64,000 bases of DNA, from contig NZ_QEKQ01000009.1 in NCBI RefSeq assembly GCF_003096655.1, positions 130,357 through 194,356 on the forward strand, in the 5' to 3' direction. Each line of letters opens with the position of its first letter. Positions within the stretch are counted from its first letter, which is position 1. The notes beneath the pieces are model-generated. The model worked only from the letters and a program-made list of their open reading frames with translations. It had not been told where the DNA came from and ran no database searches. Source of the stretch: Tamilnaduibacter salinus (GTDB lineage: Bacteria; Pseudomonadota; Gammaproteobacteria; Pseudomonadales; Oleiphilaceae). The position numbers and the translations under genes are program-made. Positions 34,580 to 43,654 of the stretch are shown here, piece by piece.

Positions 34580-35533
34580 ATGCGGTTGATCCGTGGTCTG
34601 ACCAACCTGAAGGCGTTGTCGCAGCGGCCTGATTCGCCGCTGGCGGCGGGGTGCGTCGCCACGATCGGCAACTTCGACGGGGTGCACCGGGGGCACCAGA
34701 CCATCATCCGTCAGGTGAGGGATAAGGCCTCGGAGTTGGGGCTTCCCAGCGTCGTCATGGTGTTTGAGCCGCAACCGCGTGAATACTTTCAGGGGGCCGA
34801 GGCCCCACCGCGCCTCATGCCGTTCCGCCAGAAAGCGGAGGCGCTCGCTCGGGAAGGCGTCGACTACATTCTGTGCCTGCGGTTTGACGGTCAGTTCCGT
34901 CAGTACTCCGGCATGGGCTTTATCGAGGACATCCTGATTGACGGTCTCGGTGTTCGCCATCTGGTGGTGGGGGACGACTTCCGCTTTGGCTGTGATCGGG
35001 CGGGCGATTTCCGGCTTTTGAAACAGGTCGGTGAAAAAGTCGGCTATTCCGTGGAGAATACCGAGACGGTGCTGGACGGTGAGGAGCGCGTCAGCAGCAC
35101 CCGTGTTCGCGCCTGCCTGGCCGAAAATCAGCTTGAGCAGGCCGAGCGGCTGCTGGGCCATCGATACGCCATTGAAGGGCGGGTGGTTTACGGTCGTCAG
35201 CTGGGTCGCCAACTGGACGCCCCGACCGTCAATCTCCTGCTGCCGCACCGGCCGCCCCTGCGCGGTGTCTATGTGGTCGGTGTGACGCTGGTGGACGGTC
35301 GGGTCCGATACGGGGCGGCCAACATTGGGGTGCGTCCGACCGTGGACGGCAAGCGGCCCTCGCTGGAGGTGCACCTGTTTGATTTTGACGAGACGGTGTA
35401 CGGCCAGCGCCTGAAAGTTGAGTTCCTGCATCCACTTCGGGACGAAGTGGCATTCGATTCCCTCGATGCGCTCAAGGCACAGATTGGCCGTGATTTCGAG
35501 GCGGCCCGGGCCTGGCTGGCGGATTCGGTCTGA
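34580..35533 (+). CDS. ribF: Bifunctional riboflavin kinase/FAD synthetase
   Basis: Makes FMN from riboflavin and then FAD. 317 residues: an N-terminal nucleotidyltransferase domain with GNFDGVHRGH and the SSTRVR motif, and a C-terminal flavokinase domain (RQLGRQLDAPTVNLLLPHRPPLRGVYVVGV, NIGVRPTVDG). ATG 34580 follows GGAGG by 11 bases. ileS starts 45 bases after the stop. Confidence 0.96.
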   Translation: MRLIRGLTNLKALSQRPDSPLAAGCVATIGNFDGVHRGHQTIIRQVRDKASELGLPSVVMVFEPQPREYFQGAEAPPRLMPFRQKAEALAREGVDYILCLRFDGQFRQYSGMGFIEDILIDGLGVRHLVVGDDFRFGCDRAGDFRLLKQVGEKVGYSVENTETVLDGEERVSSTRVRACLAENQLEQAERLLGHRYAIEGRVVYGRQLGRQLDAPTVNLLLPHRPPLRGVYVVGVTLVDGRVRYGAANIGVRPTVDGKRPSLEVHLFDFDETVYGQRLKVEFLHPLRDEVAFDSLDALKAQIGRDFEAARAWLADSV

Positions 35534-35578
35534 TCCGGCCGACTATTTCTGACTGCGTGACGGTAAACAGACGACATT

Positions 35579-38401
35579 ATGAGTGACTACAAGCACACCC
35601 TGAATCTGCCGAAAACCGGTTTCCCCATGCGGGGCAATCTCGCCAAGCGTGAGCCTGAGCGGCTCCGTCAATGGCAGGAGATGGATCTGTACGGCCAGCT
35701 GCGCCGTGCCCGGGCCGGGCGTGAGCGCTTCATTCTGCACGATGGCCCTCCATACGCGAACGGCAGCATTCACATTGGTCACGCCGTCAACAAGATCCTC
35801 AAGGACATGATCGTCAAGTCCCGGGGCTTCCAGGGCTATGACGCGCCTTATGTGCCCGGCTGGGACTGTCACGGCCTGCCGATCGAGCACAAGGTGGAAC
35901 AGGACATCGGCAAGGCCGGCGACAAGGTAGACGACAAGACCTTTCGCCAGGCCTGCCGGGATTACGCGGCGAAGCAGATCGACGGGCAGCGCGAAGACTT
36001 CAAACGCCTGGGCGTTCTGGGGAACTGGGATCATCCCTACCTGACAATGGACAGCCAGGTGGAGGCCGATATCGTCCGGGCGCTGGGCCGGATCGTGGAC
36101 AACGGTCATCTGGTCCGCGGTTACCGCCCGGTGTACTGGAGCGTTGTGGGCCAGTCCGCGCTGGCGGAAGCGGAAGTGGAGTACCACGAGAAGACGTCCA
36201 CCCAGATCGACGTCCGGTTTACCGCCGTGGATCAGGAGGCCGTCCTCAAGGCGTTTGGCACTCAGGACGGGGAAGGCGATGTGTCGGTTGTCATCTGGAC
36301 GACCACCGCCTGGACCATCCCGGCCAACCAGGCCGTTGCGGTCAGCGCGGAGCTCGAGTACGCGCTGGTGCAGCTGGATGCGGGCAATGGCCCGGAGCAG
36401 CTGATTCTGGCCCGTGAGCTGGTCGAGGAAGTGACCGAGCGCTGGGGCGTCAGTGACTACCGGATTCTCGCCAATGTCCGGGGCGATGCGCTGGAAAAGC
36501 TGGCCCTGCACCATCCGATTTACGACAAGCAGGTGCCGGTTGTTCTGGGAGAGCACGTCTCGCTGGACGCGGGCACCGGTGCGGTTCACACGGCGCCCGA
36601 TCATGGCATGGAGGACTTTGAAGTCGGCCAGGCCTATGGCATCGACACCCTGAACCTGGTGCAGGCGAACGGCACGTACACCGATGATGCCGGCGAGTTT
36701 GCGGGCATCCACGTCTACAAGGCCGACGACCCGGTCTGCGAGGCGCTGACGCGTGAAGGCAAGCTGGTGTTCAGCGAGACGTTTCAGCACAGCTACCCGC
36801 ACTGCTGGCGCACCAAGACGCCGCTGATTTACCGGGCAACTCCGCAGTGGTTCATCAGCATGGACGCGAAGGGGCTCAAGAAGGGCGCCATGGACGCCAT
36901 CCCGGGCGTCCGCTGGGTGCCCTCCTGGGGGCAGAACCGCATTGAGGCGATGATCGAACAGTCCCCCGACTGGTGCATCTCACGGCAGCGGACCTGGGGC
37001 GTGCCGATCACTCTGTTCATCCATAAGCAGACCCAGGCCCTGCACCCGGACACCAACGATCTGATCGAGAAGGTCGCCCAACACATCGAGGAAGGCGGCA
37101 TCGACGCCTGGTATGAACTCGATACAGCGGACCTGCTGGGTGATGACGCCGACCAGTACGAGAAGGTGACCGATACGCTGGACGTCTGGTTCGACTCGGG
37201 CGTCACCCACGCCTCCGTGCTCCAGAAGCGCGACGATCTCGGCTGTTTCCCGGCCGACCTGTATCTGGAGGGCTCGGACCAGCACCGGGGCTGGTTCCAG
37301 TCGTCCCTCAAGACATCCATCGCGATCAATGGCACGGCGCCATACCGTCAGGTACTGACCCACGGCTTCACGGTGGACGCCCATGGCCGCAAGATGTCGA
37401 AGTCACTGGGCAATGTGATTGCGCCGCAGGAAGTCATGAACGAGCTGGGCGCGGACATCCTGCGCCTCTGGGTGGCGTCCACCGACTACAGCGGTGAGAT
37501 GACGGTCTCCAAGGACATCCTCAAGCAGACGGCGGACGGCTATCGCCGCATCCGGAATACCGCCCGGTTCCTGCTTAGCAACCTGAACGGTTTCGAGCCG
37601 GCTGACCACGCGATCGCCCCGGAGGACATGCTGGCGCTGGATCGCTGGATGGTGGACCGGACGCGTGAACTGCAGGCAGACCTCGACCGGGAGTACGACA
37701 ACTACGCCTTCATCCGCGTCTTCCAGAAGGTCTACAGCTTCTGCGAAGCCACGCTGGGTGGCTTCTATCTGGACATCATCAAGGACCGCCAGTACACGTC
37801 CCAGCCGGACAGCCTGGCCCGGCGCTCCTGCCAGACCGCCCTCTATCATGTGGCCGAGGCGCTGGTGCGCTGGATTGCGCCGATCCTCAGTTATACCGCC
37901 GATGAAATCTGGGAGCACCTGCCGGGCGAGCGGGACGCAAGCGTCTTCCTCGCCACCTGGTATGACGGCCTGACGGCACTGAGCGATGACGCGACCATGG
38001 GGCGCGCCTTCTGGGAGCAGATGCTGGAGGTCCGCGAGGCGGTCAACAAGTGCCTGGAAGACGCCCGGAACCGTGGCGATATCAAGGGCTCGCTGAGTGC
38101 CGAAGTCACACTGTATGCCGATGGCGAGCTGCGTGAGCGCCTGGAGCAGTTGGGTGACGAGCTGCGTTTCGTGCTGATTACTTCCGAGGCCCAGGTGGCG
38201 CCGTTGTCCGAGGCCGGGGGGGCAGCCGAATCGACCGCTGTCGAGGGCCTGTCCGTGGCTGTTGGCGCGACTGACAATGAGAAGTGCGATCGCTGCTGGC
38301 ACCACCGTCCGGACGTTGGTCAAAGCAGTGAACATCCGGCGCTGTGCGGGCGTTGCATCACCAACGTCGATGGTGAGGGTGAGCAGAGGGCGTACGCCTG
38401 A
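35579..38401 (+). CDS. ileS: Isoleucyl-tRNA synthetase
   Basis: Charges tRNA-Ile. The 940-residue class I enzyme has HIGH at residues 65-68 ([16 protein letters not shown]), KMSKS at 605-609, an inserted editing domain ([16 protein letters not shown]), and a C-terminal zinc finger with C903, C906, C923 and C926. This is the bacterial-type enzyme. The stop overlaps the lspA start by one base (TGATG), so translation is coupled. Confidence 0.98.
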   Translation: MSDYKHTLNLPKTGFPMRGNLAKREPERLRQWQEMDLYGQLRRARAGRERFILHDGPPYANGSIHIGHAVNKILKDMIVKSRGFQGYDAPYVPGWDCHGLPIEHKVEQDIGKAGDKVDDKTFRQACRDYAAKQIDGQREDFKRLGVLGNWDHPYLTMDSQVEADIVRALGRIVDNGHLVRGYRPVYWSVVGQSALAEAEVEYHEKTSTQIDVRFTAVDQEAVLKAFGTQDGEGDVSVVIWTTTAWTIPANQAVAVSAELEYALVQLDAGNGPEQLILARELVEEVTERWGVSDYRILANVRGDALEKLALHHPIYDKQVPVVLGEHVSLDAGTGAVHTAPDHGMEDFEVGQAYGIDTLNLVQANGTYTDDAGEFAGIHVYKADDPVCEALTREGKLVFSETFQHSYPHCWRTKTPLIYRATPQWFISMDAKGLKKGAMDAIPGVRWVPSWGQNRIEAMIEQSPDWCISRQRTWGVPITLFIHKQTQALHPDTNDLIEKVAQHIEEGGIDAWYELDTADLLGDDADQYEKVTDTLDVWFDSGVTHASVLQKRDDLGCFPADLYLEGSDQHRGWFQSSLKTSIAINGTAPYRQVLTHGFTVDAHGRKMSKSLGNVIAPQEVMNELGADILRLWVASTDYSGEMTVSKDILKQTADGYRRIRNTARFLLSNLNGFEPADHAIAPEDMLALDRWMVDRTRELQADLDREYDNYAFIRVFQKVYSFCEATLGGFYLDIIKDRQYTSQPDSLARRSCQTALYHVAEALVRWIAPILSYTADEIWEHLPGERDASVFLATWYDGLTALSDDATMGRAFWEQMLEVREAVNKCLEDARNRGDIKGSLSAEVTLYADGELRERLEQLGDELRFVLITSEAQVAPLSEAGGAAESTAVEGLSVAVGATDNEKCDRCWHHRPDVGQSSEHPALCGRCITNVDGEGEQRAYA

Positions 38402-38910
38402 TGACCTGGTCACTGGAAGAGGGCGCCTCCCGGCTGCGCTGGCTTTGGCTTGCCTGCCTGGTGATCCTGCTGGATCTGGGGACCAAGGCGATGGCGTCGG
38501 CCTGGCTGACCTATGGGGAGCCGGTGGCGATCATGCCGATGTTCAACCTGACGCTGCTCCATAATACCGGCGCTGCGTTCAGTTTTCTTGCGGGCGCCGC
38601 CGGCTGGCAGCGCTGGTTCTTCGTCGGGCTTGCGGTCGTGGTCTGTGCCGTGCTGGTGCGCTGGCTGGCCACCCTCAAGCCCCATGAAAACTGGCTGTCC
38701 ATCGCCATCGTACTGATTCTCGGTGGGGCGATCGGCAACGTCTATGACCGGGTGGTGCATGGCTATGTGGTCGACTTCCTGCACTTTTACTGGAACGACT
38801 ACCATTTCCCCGCGTTCAATATTGCCGACAGCGCCATTACTGTGGGAGCGGGGATGATGCTCATCGACCTGTTCCGTAAACCGTCCGACGAGGAGGCTGA
38901 TCGCCCATGA
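38401..38910 (+). CDS. lspA: Lipoprotein signal peptidase (signal peptidase II)
   Basis: Inner-membrane aspartyl protease that cuts prolipoproteins before the lipidated cysteine. 169 residues with four hydrophobic spans; the catalytic pair is D125 (GYVVDFL) and D143 (FNIADSAI), with the conserved NTGAAFSF segment. It overlaps ileS by one base and fkpB by four. Its substrates in this window would include BamD and the DUF2057 lipoprotein. Confidence 0.97.
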   Translation: MTWSLEEGASRLRWLWLACLVILLDLGTKAMASAWLTYGEPVAIMPMFNLTLLHNTGAAFSFLAGAAGWQRWFFVGLAVVVCAVLVRWLATLKPHENWLSIAIVLILGGAIGNVYDRVVHGYVVDFLHFYWNDYHFPAFNIADSAITVGAGMMLIDLFRKPSDEEADRP

Positions 38911-39359
38911 GCGAGCGCCCCGTGGGCCCGGAAACCCGGGTCACCCTGCATTTCGCCCTGAAACTGGAAGACGGCAGCGAGGTGGACTCCACCTTTGACA
39001 AGGAACCGGCGTCGCTCAACGTCGGCGACGGCAATCTGCCCGAGAACTTCGAGCAGTACATCCACGGCATGACCGCCGGGCAGCGCGAGACTTTCGAAGT
39101 GCCGCCCGAGAATGCGTTCGGTCAGCACAACCCCAGCAACGTCCAGACATTCAAACGATCAGAGTTCGGACCGGACATGGTGCTGGAGCCGGGTGTGATG
39201 ATCTCCTTCGCCGACAAAATGCAAGGCGAACTGCCGGGCGTGGTGGATCACGTGGAAGGCGATCAGGTGACGGTGGATTTCAATCACCCCCTGGCGGGGC
39301 GTACACTGACGTTCGAGGTGGAAATCGTGCGGGTCGAACCGGCCCACACGACGCATTGA
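38907..39359 (+). CDS. fkpB: FKBP-type peptidyl-prolyl isomerase, SlpA type
   Basis: 150-residue FKBP with the insert-in-flap chaperone domain ([44 protein letters not shown]; then [31 protein letters not shown]). Expected to be a cytoplasmic folding helper; its position between lspA and ispH is conserved in gammaproteobacteria. It overlaps lspA by the ATGA tetranucleotide. Confidence 0.95.
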   Translation: MSERPVGPETRVTLHFALKLEDGSEVDSTFDKEPASLNVGDGNLPENFEQYIHGMTAGQRETFEVPPENAFGQHNPSNVQTFKRSEFGPDMVLEPGVMISFADKMQGELPGVVDHVEGDQVTVDFNHPLAGRTLTFEVEIVRVEPAHTTH

Positions 39360-39380
39360 CTGATCCCAAGGCTGATGACC

Positions 39381-40334
39381 ATGCAGATCCGACTCGCCAA
39401 TCCCCGTGGCTTCTGTGCCGGCGTTGACCGCGCCATCGAAATCGTCAACCGGGCGCTCGACGTGTTTGGAGCGCCGATATACGTGCGCCACGAAGTGGTT
39501 CACAACAAGTTCGTGGTGGATAACCTGCGCGAGCGTGGTGCGGTTTTCGTCGATGAACTGGACGAAGTGCCGGACGATCATCTGGTGATCTTCAGTGCCC
39601 ATGGCGTGTCCCAGGCCGTGAAGAACGAGGCCGACCGTCGTGGCCTGCGGGTGTTCGATGCCACCTGCCCGCTGGTGACCAAGGTACACATGGAGGTCAT
39701 GCGCTACAGCCGGGACGGCCACGAGTGCATTCTGATCGGCCATGAGGGCCATCCCGAAGTGGAAGGCACCATGGGTCAGTACGACCGCAGCCGGGATGGG
39801 GACATCTACCTCGTGGAAGACGAAGCGGACGTCGACAACCTGACTGTGAAGGACCCCAGCCGAGTCGCCTATGTGACCCAGACCACCCTGTCCATGGACG
39901 ACACCTCCCGGGTGATCGACGCCCTGCGCCGAAAGTTCCCGGAGATCCAGGGGCCGCGCAAGGACGACATCTGCTACGCCACCCAGAATCGCCAGGACGC
40001 GGTGAAGGAGCTGGCCGGCGATTGTGATCGGCTGCTGGTGGTGGGCTCCCCCAACAGCTCCAACTCCAACCGCCTCAGAGAACTGGCCGAACGCATGGGC
40101 ACTCCCGCCCACCTGATCGATCAGGCCGAACAGATCGAAGCCGCCTGGTTCGACGATTGCCAGGTCGTTGGCATCACCGCCGGCGCCTCCGCCCCGGAGG
40201 TGCTGGTTAATGACGTGGTGAAACGTCTACAGGAACTTGGCGGAACGGCCCCCGAGGAACTGGAAGGCCGCGAGGAGAACATTGTCTTCTCCATGCCGCG
40301 TGAGCTGCGGATTGATGCAGTGGATGTGAGCTGA
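39381..40334 (+). CDS. ispH: 4-hydroxy-3-methylbut-2-enyl diphosphate reductase
   Basis: Last enzyme of the MEP pathway, giving isopentenyl and dimethylallyl diphosphate through a 4Fe-4S cluster. In 317 residues the cluster cysteines are C12 (GFCAG), C96 (DATCPLV) and C198 ([11 protein letters not shown]). ATG 39381 begins the usual [12 protein letters not shown] and lies nine bases after AAGG; an in-frame ATG at 39375 would add two residues. It ends the murJ-to-ispH block; 214 bases separate it from the minor pilins. Confidence 0.96.
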   Translation: MQIRLANPRGFCAGVDRAIEIVNRALDVFGAPIYVRHEVVHNKFVVDNLRERGAVFVDELDEVPDDHLVIFSAHGVSQAVKNEADRRGLRVFDATCPLVTKVHMEVMRYSRDGHECILIGHEGHPEVEGTMGQYDRSRDGDIYLVEDEADVDNLTVKDPSRVAYVTQTTLSMDDTSRVIDALRRKFPEIQGPRKDDICYATQNRQDAVKELAGDCDRLLVVGSPNSSNSNRLRELAERMGTPAHLIDQAEQIEAAWFDDCQVVGITAGASAPEVLVNDVVKRLQELGGTAPEELEGREENIVFSMPRELRIDAVDVS

Positions 40335-40548
40335 ACCCCCCGTCTGAAACTGGCTGGCCGCTTCTGGCCGTCCTTTCCACTGACGCGCTCAGTTCTTCGT
40401 TATCACGCTCTCCCTGCACGTGACCTCCGTCACGCCATTTAACGTCGTTTGACCGGTCATCCGCCAGTCGGCACCGCTTGTCGTCTGATGGTGGAGATGG
40501 CGATTGGCGTTGATTACTCTGAGACTGGATTCATGGGGTTAAGTCATT
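40335..40548. other. Intergenic region before the minor-pilin cluster
   Basis: 214 bases without a supported gene. It must hold the promoter of the pilin operon, but no convincing sigma-70 or sigma-54 (GG-N10-GC) site could be fixed by eye. Confidence 0.4.
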
Positions 40549-41133
40549 ATGAAGTTGCAGAATCAGAACAACGCCGGTTTCACGTTGGTCGAACTGCTGG
40601 TGACGTTGATCATCCTGGGCATTGTTATTGCCTTCGCCGTCCCGTCGTTCCAGACCATGGCGACCAGCAACCGGATGACCAACCAGGTGAACACCCTGTC
40701 CGGATTGATTGCCAATGCGCGAAGCGCCGCATCAACCGCTCCTGGTTCCACGGTGACCATCTGTTCCTCGTCCGATGGGGCTTCCTGTAGTGGCAGTAGC
40801 AACTGGGAGGACGGCTGGATCGTCTTTCGGGATGAAGACGGTGACGGATCCGTCGACGCGGGCGATGGAGACGAAGTCCTGCGGGTTCACGCCGATCTGG
40901 CTGGGGGAAACACCCTGCGAGTCACTGGTTTCGATGGTTCCGGGCAGCGCATCCAGTTTGAGGGCAATGGTATGCCGTCGGCGTCCGCGGGGAGCGCTGG
41001 GGCGGGCACCTTGACGGTGTGTGATGACGGCGGTGTCAGCGATGCGGGAGCGATTGTCGTCGCCGTCTCCGGCCAGACCCGTCTCGTGAGGAATGGTCTG
41101 GATCATGATGGCAACGCCATCACTTGCCCGTGA
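40549..41133 (+). CDS. Minor pilin, GspH/FimT/FimU type
   Basis: Prepilin of 194 residues. The short leader ends at Gly10, followed by F11-T-L-V-E15 and a long hydrophobic helix, the PilD cleavage and N-methylation pattern with Glu at mature position 5. The body resembles GspH/FimT pseudopilins, with a disulfide-prone Cys near the C-terminus (ITCP). By position it corresponds to fimU or fimT of Pseudomonas. It starts the minor-pilin operon that primes type IV pilus assembly. Confidence 0.9.
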   Translation: MKLQNQNNAGFTLVELLVTLIILGIVIAFAVPSFQTMATSNRMTNQVNTLSGLIANARSAASTAPGSTVTICSSSDGASCSGSSNWEDGWIVFRDEDGDGSVDAGDGDEVLRVHADLAGGNTLRVTGFDGSGQRIQFEGNGMPSASAGSAGAGTLTVCDDGGVSDAGAIVVAVSGQTRLVRNGLDHDGNAITCP

Positions 41134-41159
41134 GTGGAATAATTGGAGAGCGTCTCGTC

Positions 41160-41666
41160 ATGAACAATGTTAAGACACGACCGGGTTCCCAGAGTGGCAT
41201 CACGTTCATCGAAGTGCTGGTGACGATGGTGATTGTCGGTGTCGGCCTGCTTGGCGTGGCGGCCATGACGCTTGATGGTCTGAACAACAATCGCAGTGCT
41301 TATTTGAGAACCCAGGCCAGTCTATTGGCGTACGACATGGCCGACCGGATTCGTCTCAACTCTGGCCAGGCCAGCTCCTACGCAGGGTTTACCACCAAAG
41401 GGGCGGGAACCAGCGTGCCGTCGTGCCTCAGCAATAATTCGGGTTGCTCGCCGAGCAAGTTGGTGGCGGCGGATAAAGCGCAATGGGCGAGCGCAATACA
41501 GGGCAGTGGGGGCGACTTCATCTTTCTCCCTGCCGCTCAGGGCGCTGTGACCCAGAACGGTGACGAGTTCACGGTTGCCGTCAACTGGGTCGAGACACAG
41601 TGGGACGAGGGGGCTGGGGAGGAGACGGACCAGACCCAGACCTTCCAGCTGACATTCAATCTATAG
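41160..41666 (+). CDS. pilV: Type IV pilus modification protein PilV
   Basis: Minor pilin of 168 residues. Cleavage is expected after Gly13, before I-T-F-I-E18, with the V-specific helix VLVTMVIVGVGLLGVAAMTLDGLNNNRSAY. ATG 41160 is preferred, about 12 bases after GGAGA; the frame is open further back. It lies between the FimT/U-type gene and pilW. Confidence 0.9.
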   Translation: MNNVKTRPGSQSGITFIEVLVTMVIVGVGLLGVAAMTLDGLNNNRSAYLRTQASLLAYDMADRIRLNSGQASSYAGFTTKGAGTSVPSCLSNNSGCSPSKLVAADKAQWASAIQGSGGDFIFLPAAQGAVTQNGDEFTVAVNWVETQWDEGAGEETDQTQTFQLTFNL

Positions 41667-41675
41667 GTCATCGGC

Positions 41676-42734
41676 ATGAGCGCATATCGCATGAGTTGGC
41701 ATCAGGATCGACACCCCCGCCGCGAGGAGGGGCTGTCCATGATTGAGTTAATGGTGGCGTTGGTGCTCAGCTCGATCCTTACGCTCGGAGTGCTGACTAT
41801 TTATCTGGATTCAAATGACACCTCGCGCATGAGCGAGTCGCTGGCCCGGGTGCAGGAAGCTGGCCGTATCGCGCTTGGCATTATGGCCCGCGATATTCGG
41901 ATGTCGGGCTTTCAGGGGTGCTCTGATCCAATGCAGGACATTGCTCCGAACTTCACGGCCTCATCACTCGATGGCGATTTCTTTGGCGCCGGTCTGCGTG
42001 GTGTCGAGGTGGGGGGCAGCAACTGGGAGTCGGCGACGGGTCATATCGACGTGAATAACATCAAGACGTCGGCCATTTCCGGAACCGATGTGGTTCAGGT
42101 TCGGCGTGCGTCGGCGCCGGTCGCGGTGCTTGATTCTGACATGGCGACGGCCGGCAGTGTGATCCAGACCGTTGATGAGAACGGTGCCAAGGATTTCACC
42201 CTGGGTGAGGCGGCGCTGATCACTAACTGCGTCAACGCCGATGTTTTCACCGTCGAGAACGAGGACGGTGAGACCGAGCAGATCAAGCACAGCTCGCTGT
42301 CCAACGTCTATCCGGCGGGATCCCGGGTCTTTCATTTCTCGACGGACACCTACTGGGTTCAGGATACCGGTCGTCAGGACGATCAGGGGAACGCGGTGTT
42401 CGGCCTCTATCAGAACGGCAGTGAAATCGTGGCCGGGGTTGAGCGGCTCCAGGTGCAGTACGGTGTTCGGGAGGGTGACAACATCCGGTACGGCGGTGCA
42501 GCGGATGTTAATGACGACGAGTGGAATGATGTGGAGGCGATCCGGGTCGGCCTACTGGTTAGCGATGCCCAGAGCGTCATGGCCAACTCGGATGCCAAGG
42601 ACTACGATCTGCCCGGCCTTACAGTGCAGCCGGCCGGCACGGCTGGTGCGGCAGCGACCTACCCGGATGACAGACGGCTCCGGCGGGTCTTTGTCACCAC
42701 GATCAAACTGCGCAATCAGATACCGACGACATAG
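41676..42734 (+). CDS. pilW: Minor pilin PilW
   Basis: 352 residues. The leader is a little long (19 residues, basic), cleavage G19/L20-S-M-I-E24, then ELMVALVLSSILTLGVLTIYLDS. The middle segment ESLARVQEAGRIALGIMARDIRMSGFQGC is the PilW hallmark. The large C-terminal domain is expected at the pilus tip with PilX and PilY1. It begins 9 bases after pilV. Confidence 0.92.
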   Translation: MSAYRMSWHQDRHPRREEGLSMIELMVALVLSSILTLGVLTIYLDSNDTSRMSESLARVQEAGRIALGIMARDIRMSGFQGCSDPMQDIAPNFTASSLDGDFFGAGLRGVEVGGSNWESATGHIDVNNIKTSAISGTDVVQVRRASAPVAVLDSDMATAGSVIQTVDENGAKDFTLGEAALITNCVNADVFTVENEDGETEQIKHSSLSNVYPAGSRVFHFSTDTYWVQDTGRQDDQGNAVFGLYQNGSEIVAGVERLQVQYGVREGDNIRYGGAADVNDDEWNDVEAIRVGLLVSDAQSVMANSDAKDYDLPGLTVQPAGTAGAAATYPDDRRLRRVFVTTIKLRNQIPTT

Positions 42735-42742
42735 GTGGTTGC

Positions 42743-43240
42743 ATGAATAACCTTACTTTCCGGAACGATGGAGTCAGGCTGGGGGACCGCCAGAACGGTG
42801 CGGTGCTGGTCGTCAGTCTGATTGTTCTGCTGGTCGTGACCCTGCTCGGTCTCAGCGGCATGGAAACGTCCGTGATGCAGGAGCGGATGGCGTCGAACGC
42901 ACAAAACAGCAATCGCGCGTTCCAGTCGACAGAGAGTCTGCTGGATCAGGCCATGCGCGATGAGGATATTGTCGGTGGTTCTTCTGCGGAACTGAGTAAC
43001 GCCATCAAGCGCGGTGTTGGTGAGCCTGGCGATTCCACGGCATTCAGCACGTCGTACGAGTCGCTCAGTGCCGCGTATGTGCTGACCTACATGGGAGAAA
43101 ACACGCCATTTGTGGCGCAAGGGCAGGAGTCGTCCATCAACTCCGATCTGCCCACGAGGCGTTTTGAAATGCGTATGTCTGCAGAGAATACAACGACGCA
43201 GGCGGGCGCGACGGTGACACAGGGGTTCGTTCCGAACTAG
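42743..43240 (+). CDS. pilX: Minor pilin PilX
   Basis: 165 residues. It has the PilX N-terminal pattern: a polar leader, Q-N-G19, then AVLVVSLIVLLVVTLLGLSGM without the Glu5 of other pilins, followed by ETSVMQERMASNAQNSNRAFQ. It begins eight bases after pilW. Downstream is a small secreted protein not present in the Pseudomonas cluster, then pilY1. Confidence 0.9.
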   Translation: MNNLTFRNDGVRLGDRQNGAVLVVSLIVLLVVTLLGLSGMETSVMQERMASNAQNSNRAFQSTESLLDQAMRDEDIVGGSSAELSNAIKRGVGEPGDSTAFSTSYESLSAAYVLTYMGENTPFVAQGQESSINSDLPTRRFEMRMSAENTTTQAGATVTQGFVPN

Positions 43241-43264
43241 GACGGGATTTTGGGGGAGACTGTG

Positions 43265-43639
43265 ATGGATAATTTCATGAAGAAGACGGTATTGGCTGTA
43301 CTGGCGTTCGTCGGTATGGGCTTTGTGTTGGCGGCGGGTGTGCACGCCCAGGAAGCTGCGTCTCTGGATGGAGCTGGGCTGAAGCGAGTTCAGCAAGCGC
43401 TGGAAAGCTCCTCCATCGAGGTTGTGAGGAATGGGGCCGGTCAGCCTGTCAGTATCATTGCAAAACCGTGCAATACATGTGACCCCGTGCGCTTTCTGGT
43501 GTCGGATTCTCTGTCCTTCCATCAAGGGGGAGAGCGCCTGAACATCGAGGAAGCCGCTCAGCAGAGTGGCTGGCCGGGCACGGTCATCCATAAAACTGAT
43601 TCCGAGATGGCTGAAAAAGTCATCTTCTTCGCCAGGTAA
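43265..43639 (+). CDS. Small secreted protein of unknown function between pilX and pilY1
   Basis: 124 residues. Residues 1-24 look like a Sec signal peptide (MKKTVLAVLAFVGMGFVLAAGVHA, cleavage before QEA). The mature part of about 100 residues has one CxxC pair (KPCNTCDPVRF) and is otherwise polar. I do not recognise a family. ATG 43265 is chosen because GGGGGAG lies six bases upstream. It sits inside the pilus operon with pilY1 15 bases downstream, so it may help PilY1 folding or export or be a pilus-associated periplasmic protein; this is inference from context only. Confidence 0.7.
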   Translation: MDNFMKKTVLAVLAFVGMGFVLAAGVHAQEAASLDGAGLKRVQQALESSSIEVVRNGAGQPVSIIAKPCNTCDPVRFLVSDSLSFHQGGERLNIEEAAQQSGWPGTVIHKTDSEMAEKVIFFAR

Positions 43640-43654
43640 CGAGGAGGGCGAGTG

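Noticed and set aside
40440..40500. Sigma-54 promoter for the minor pilins (GGCAC...TTGTC)
   Set aside because: The GG and GC dinucleotides are not at the required spacing, so the match is not credible.
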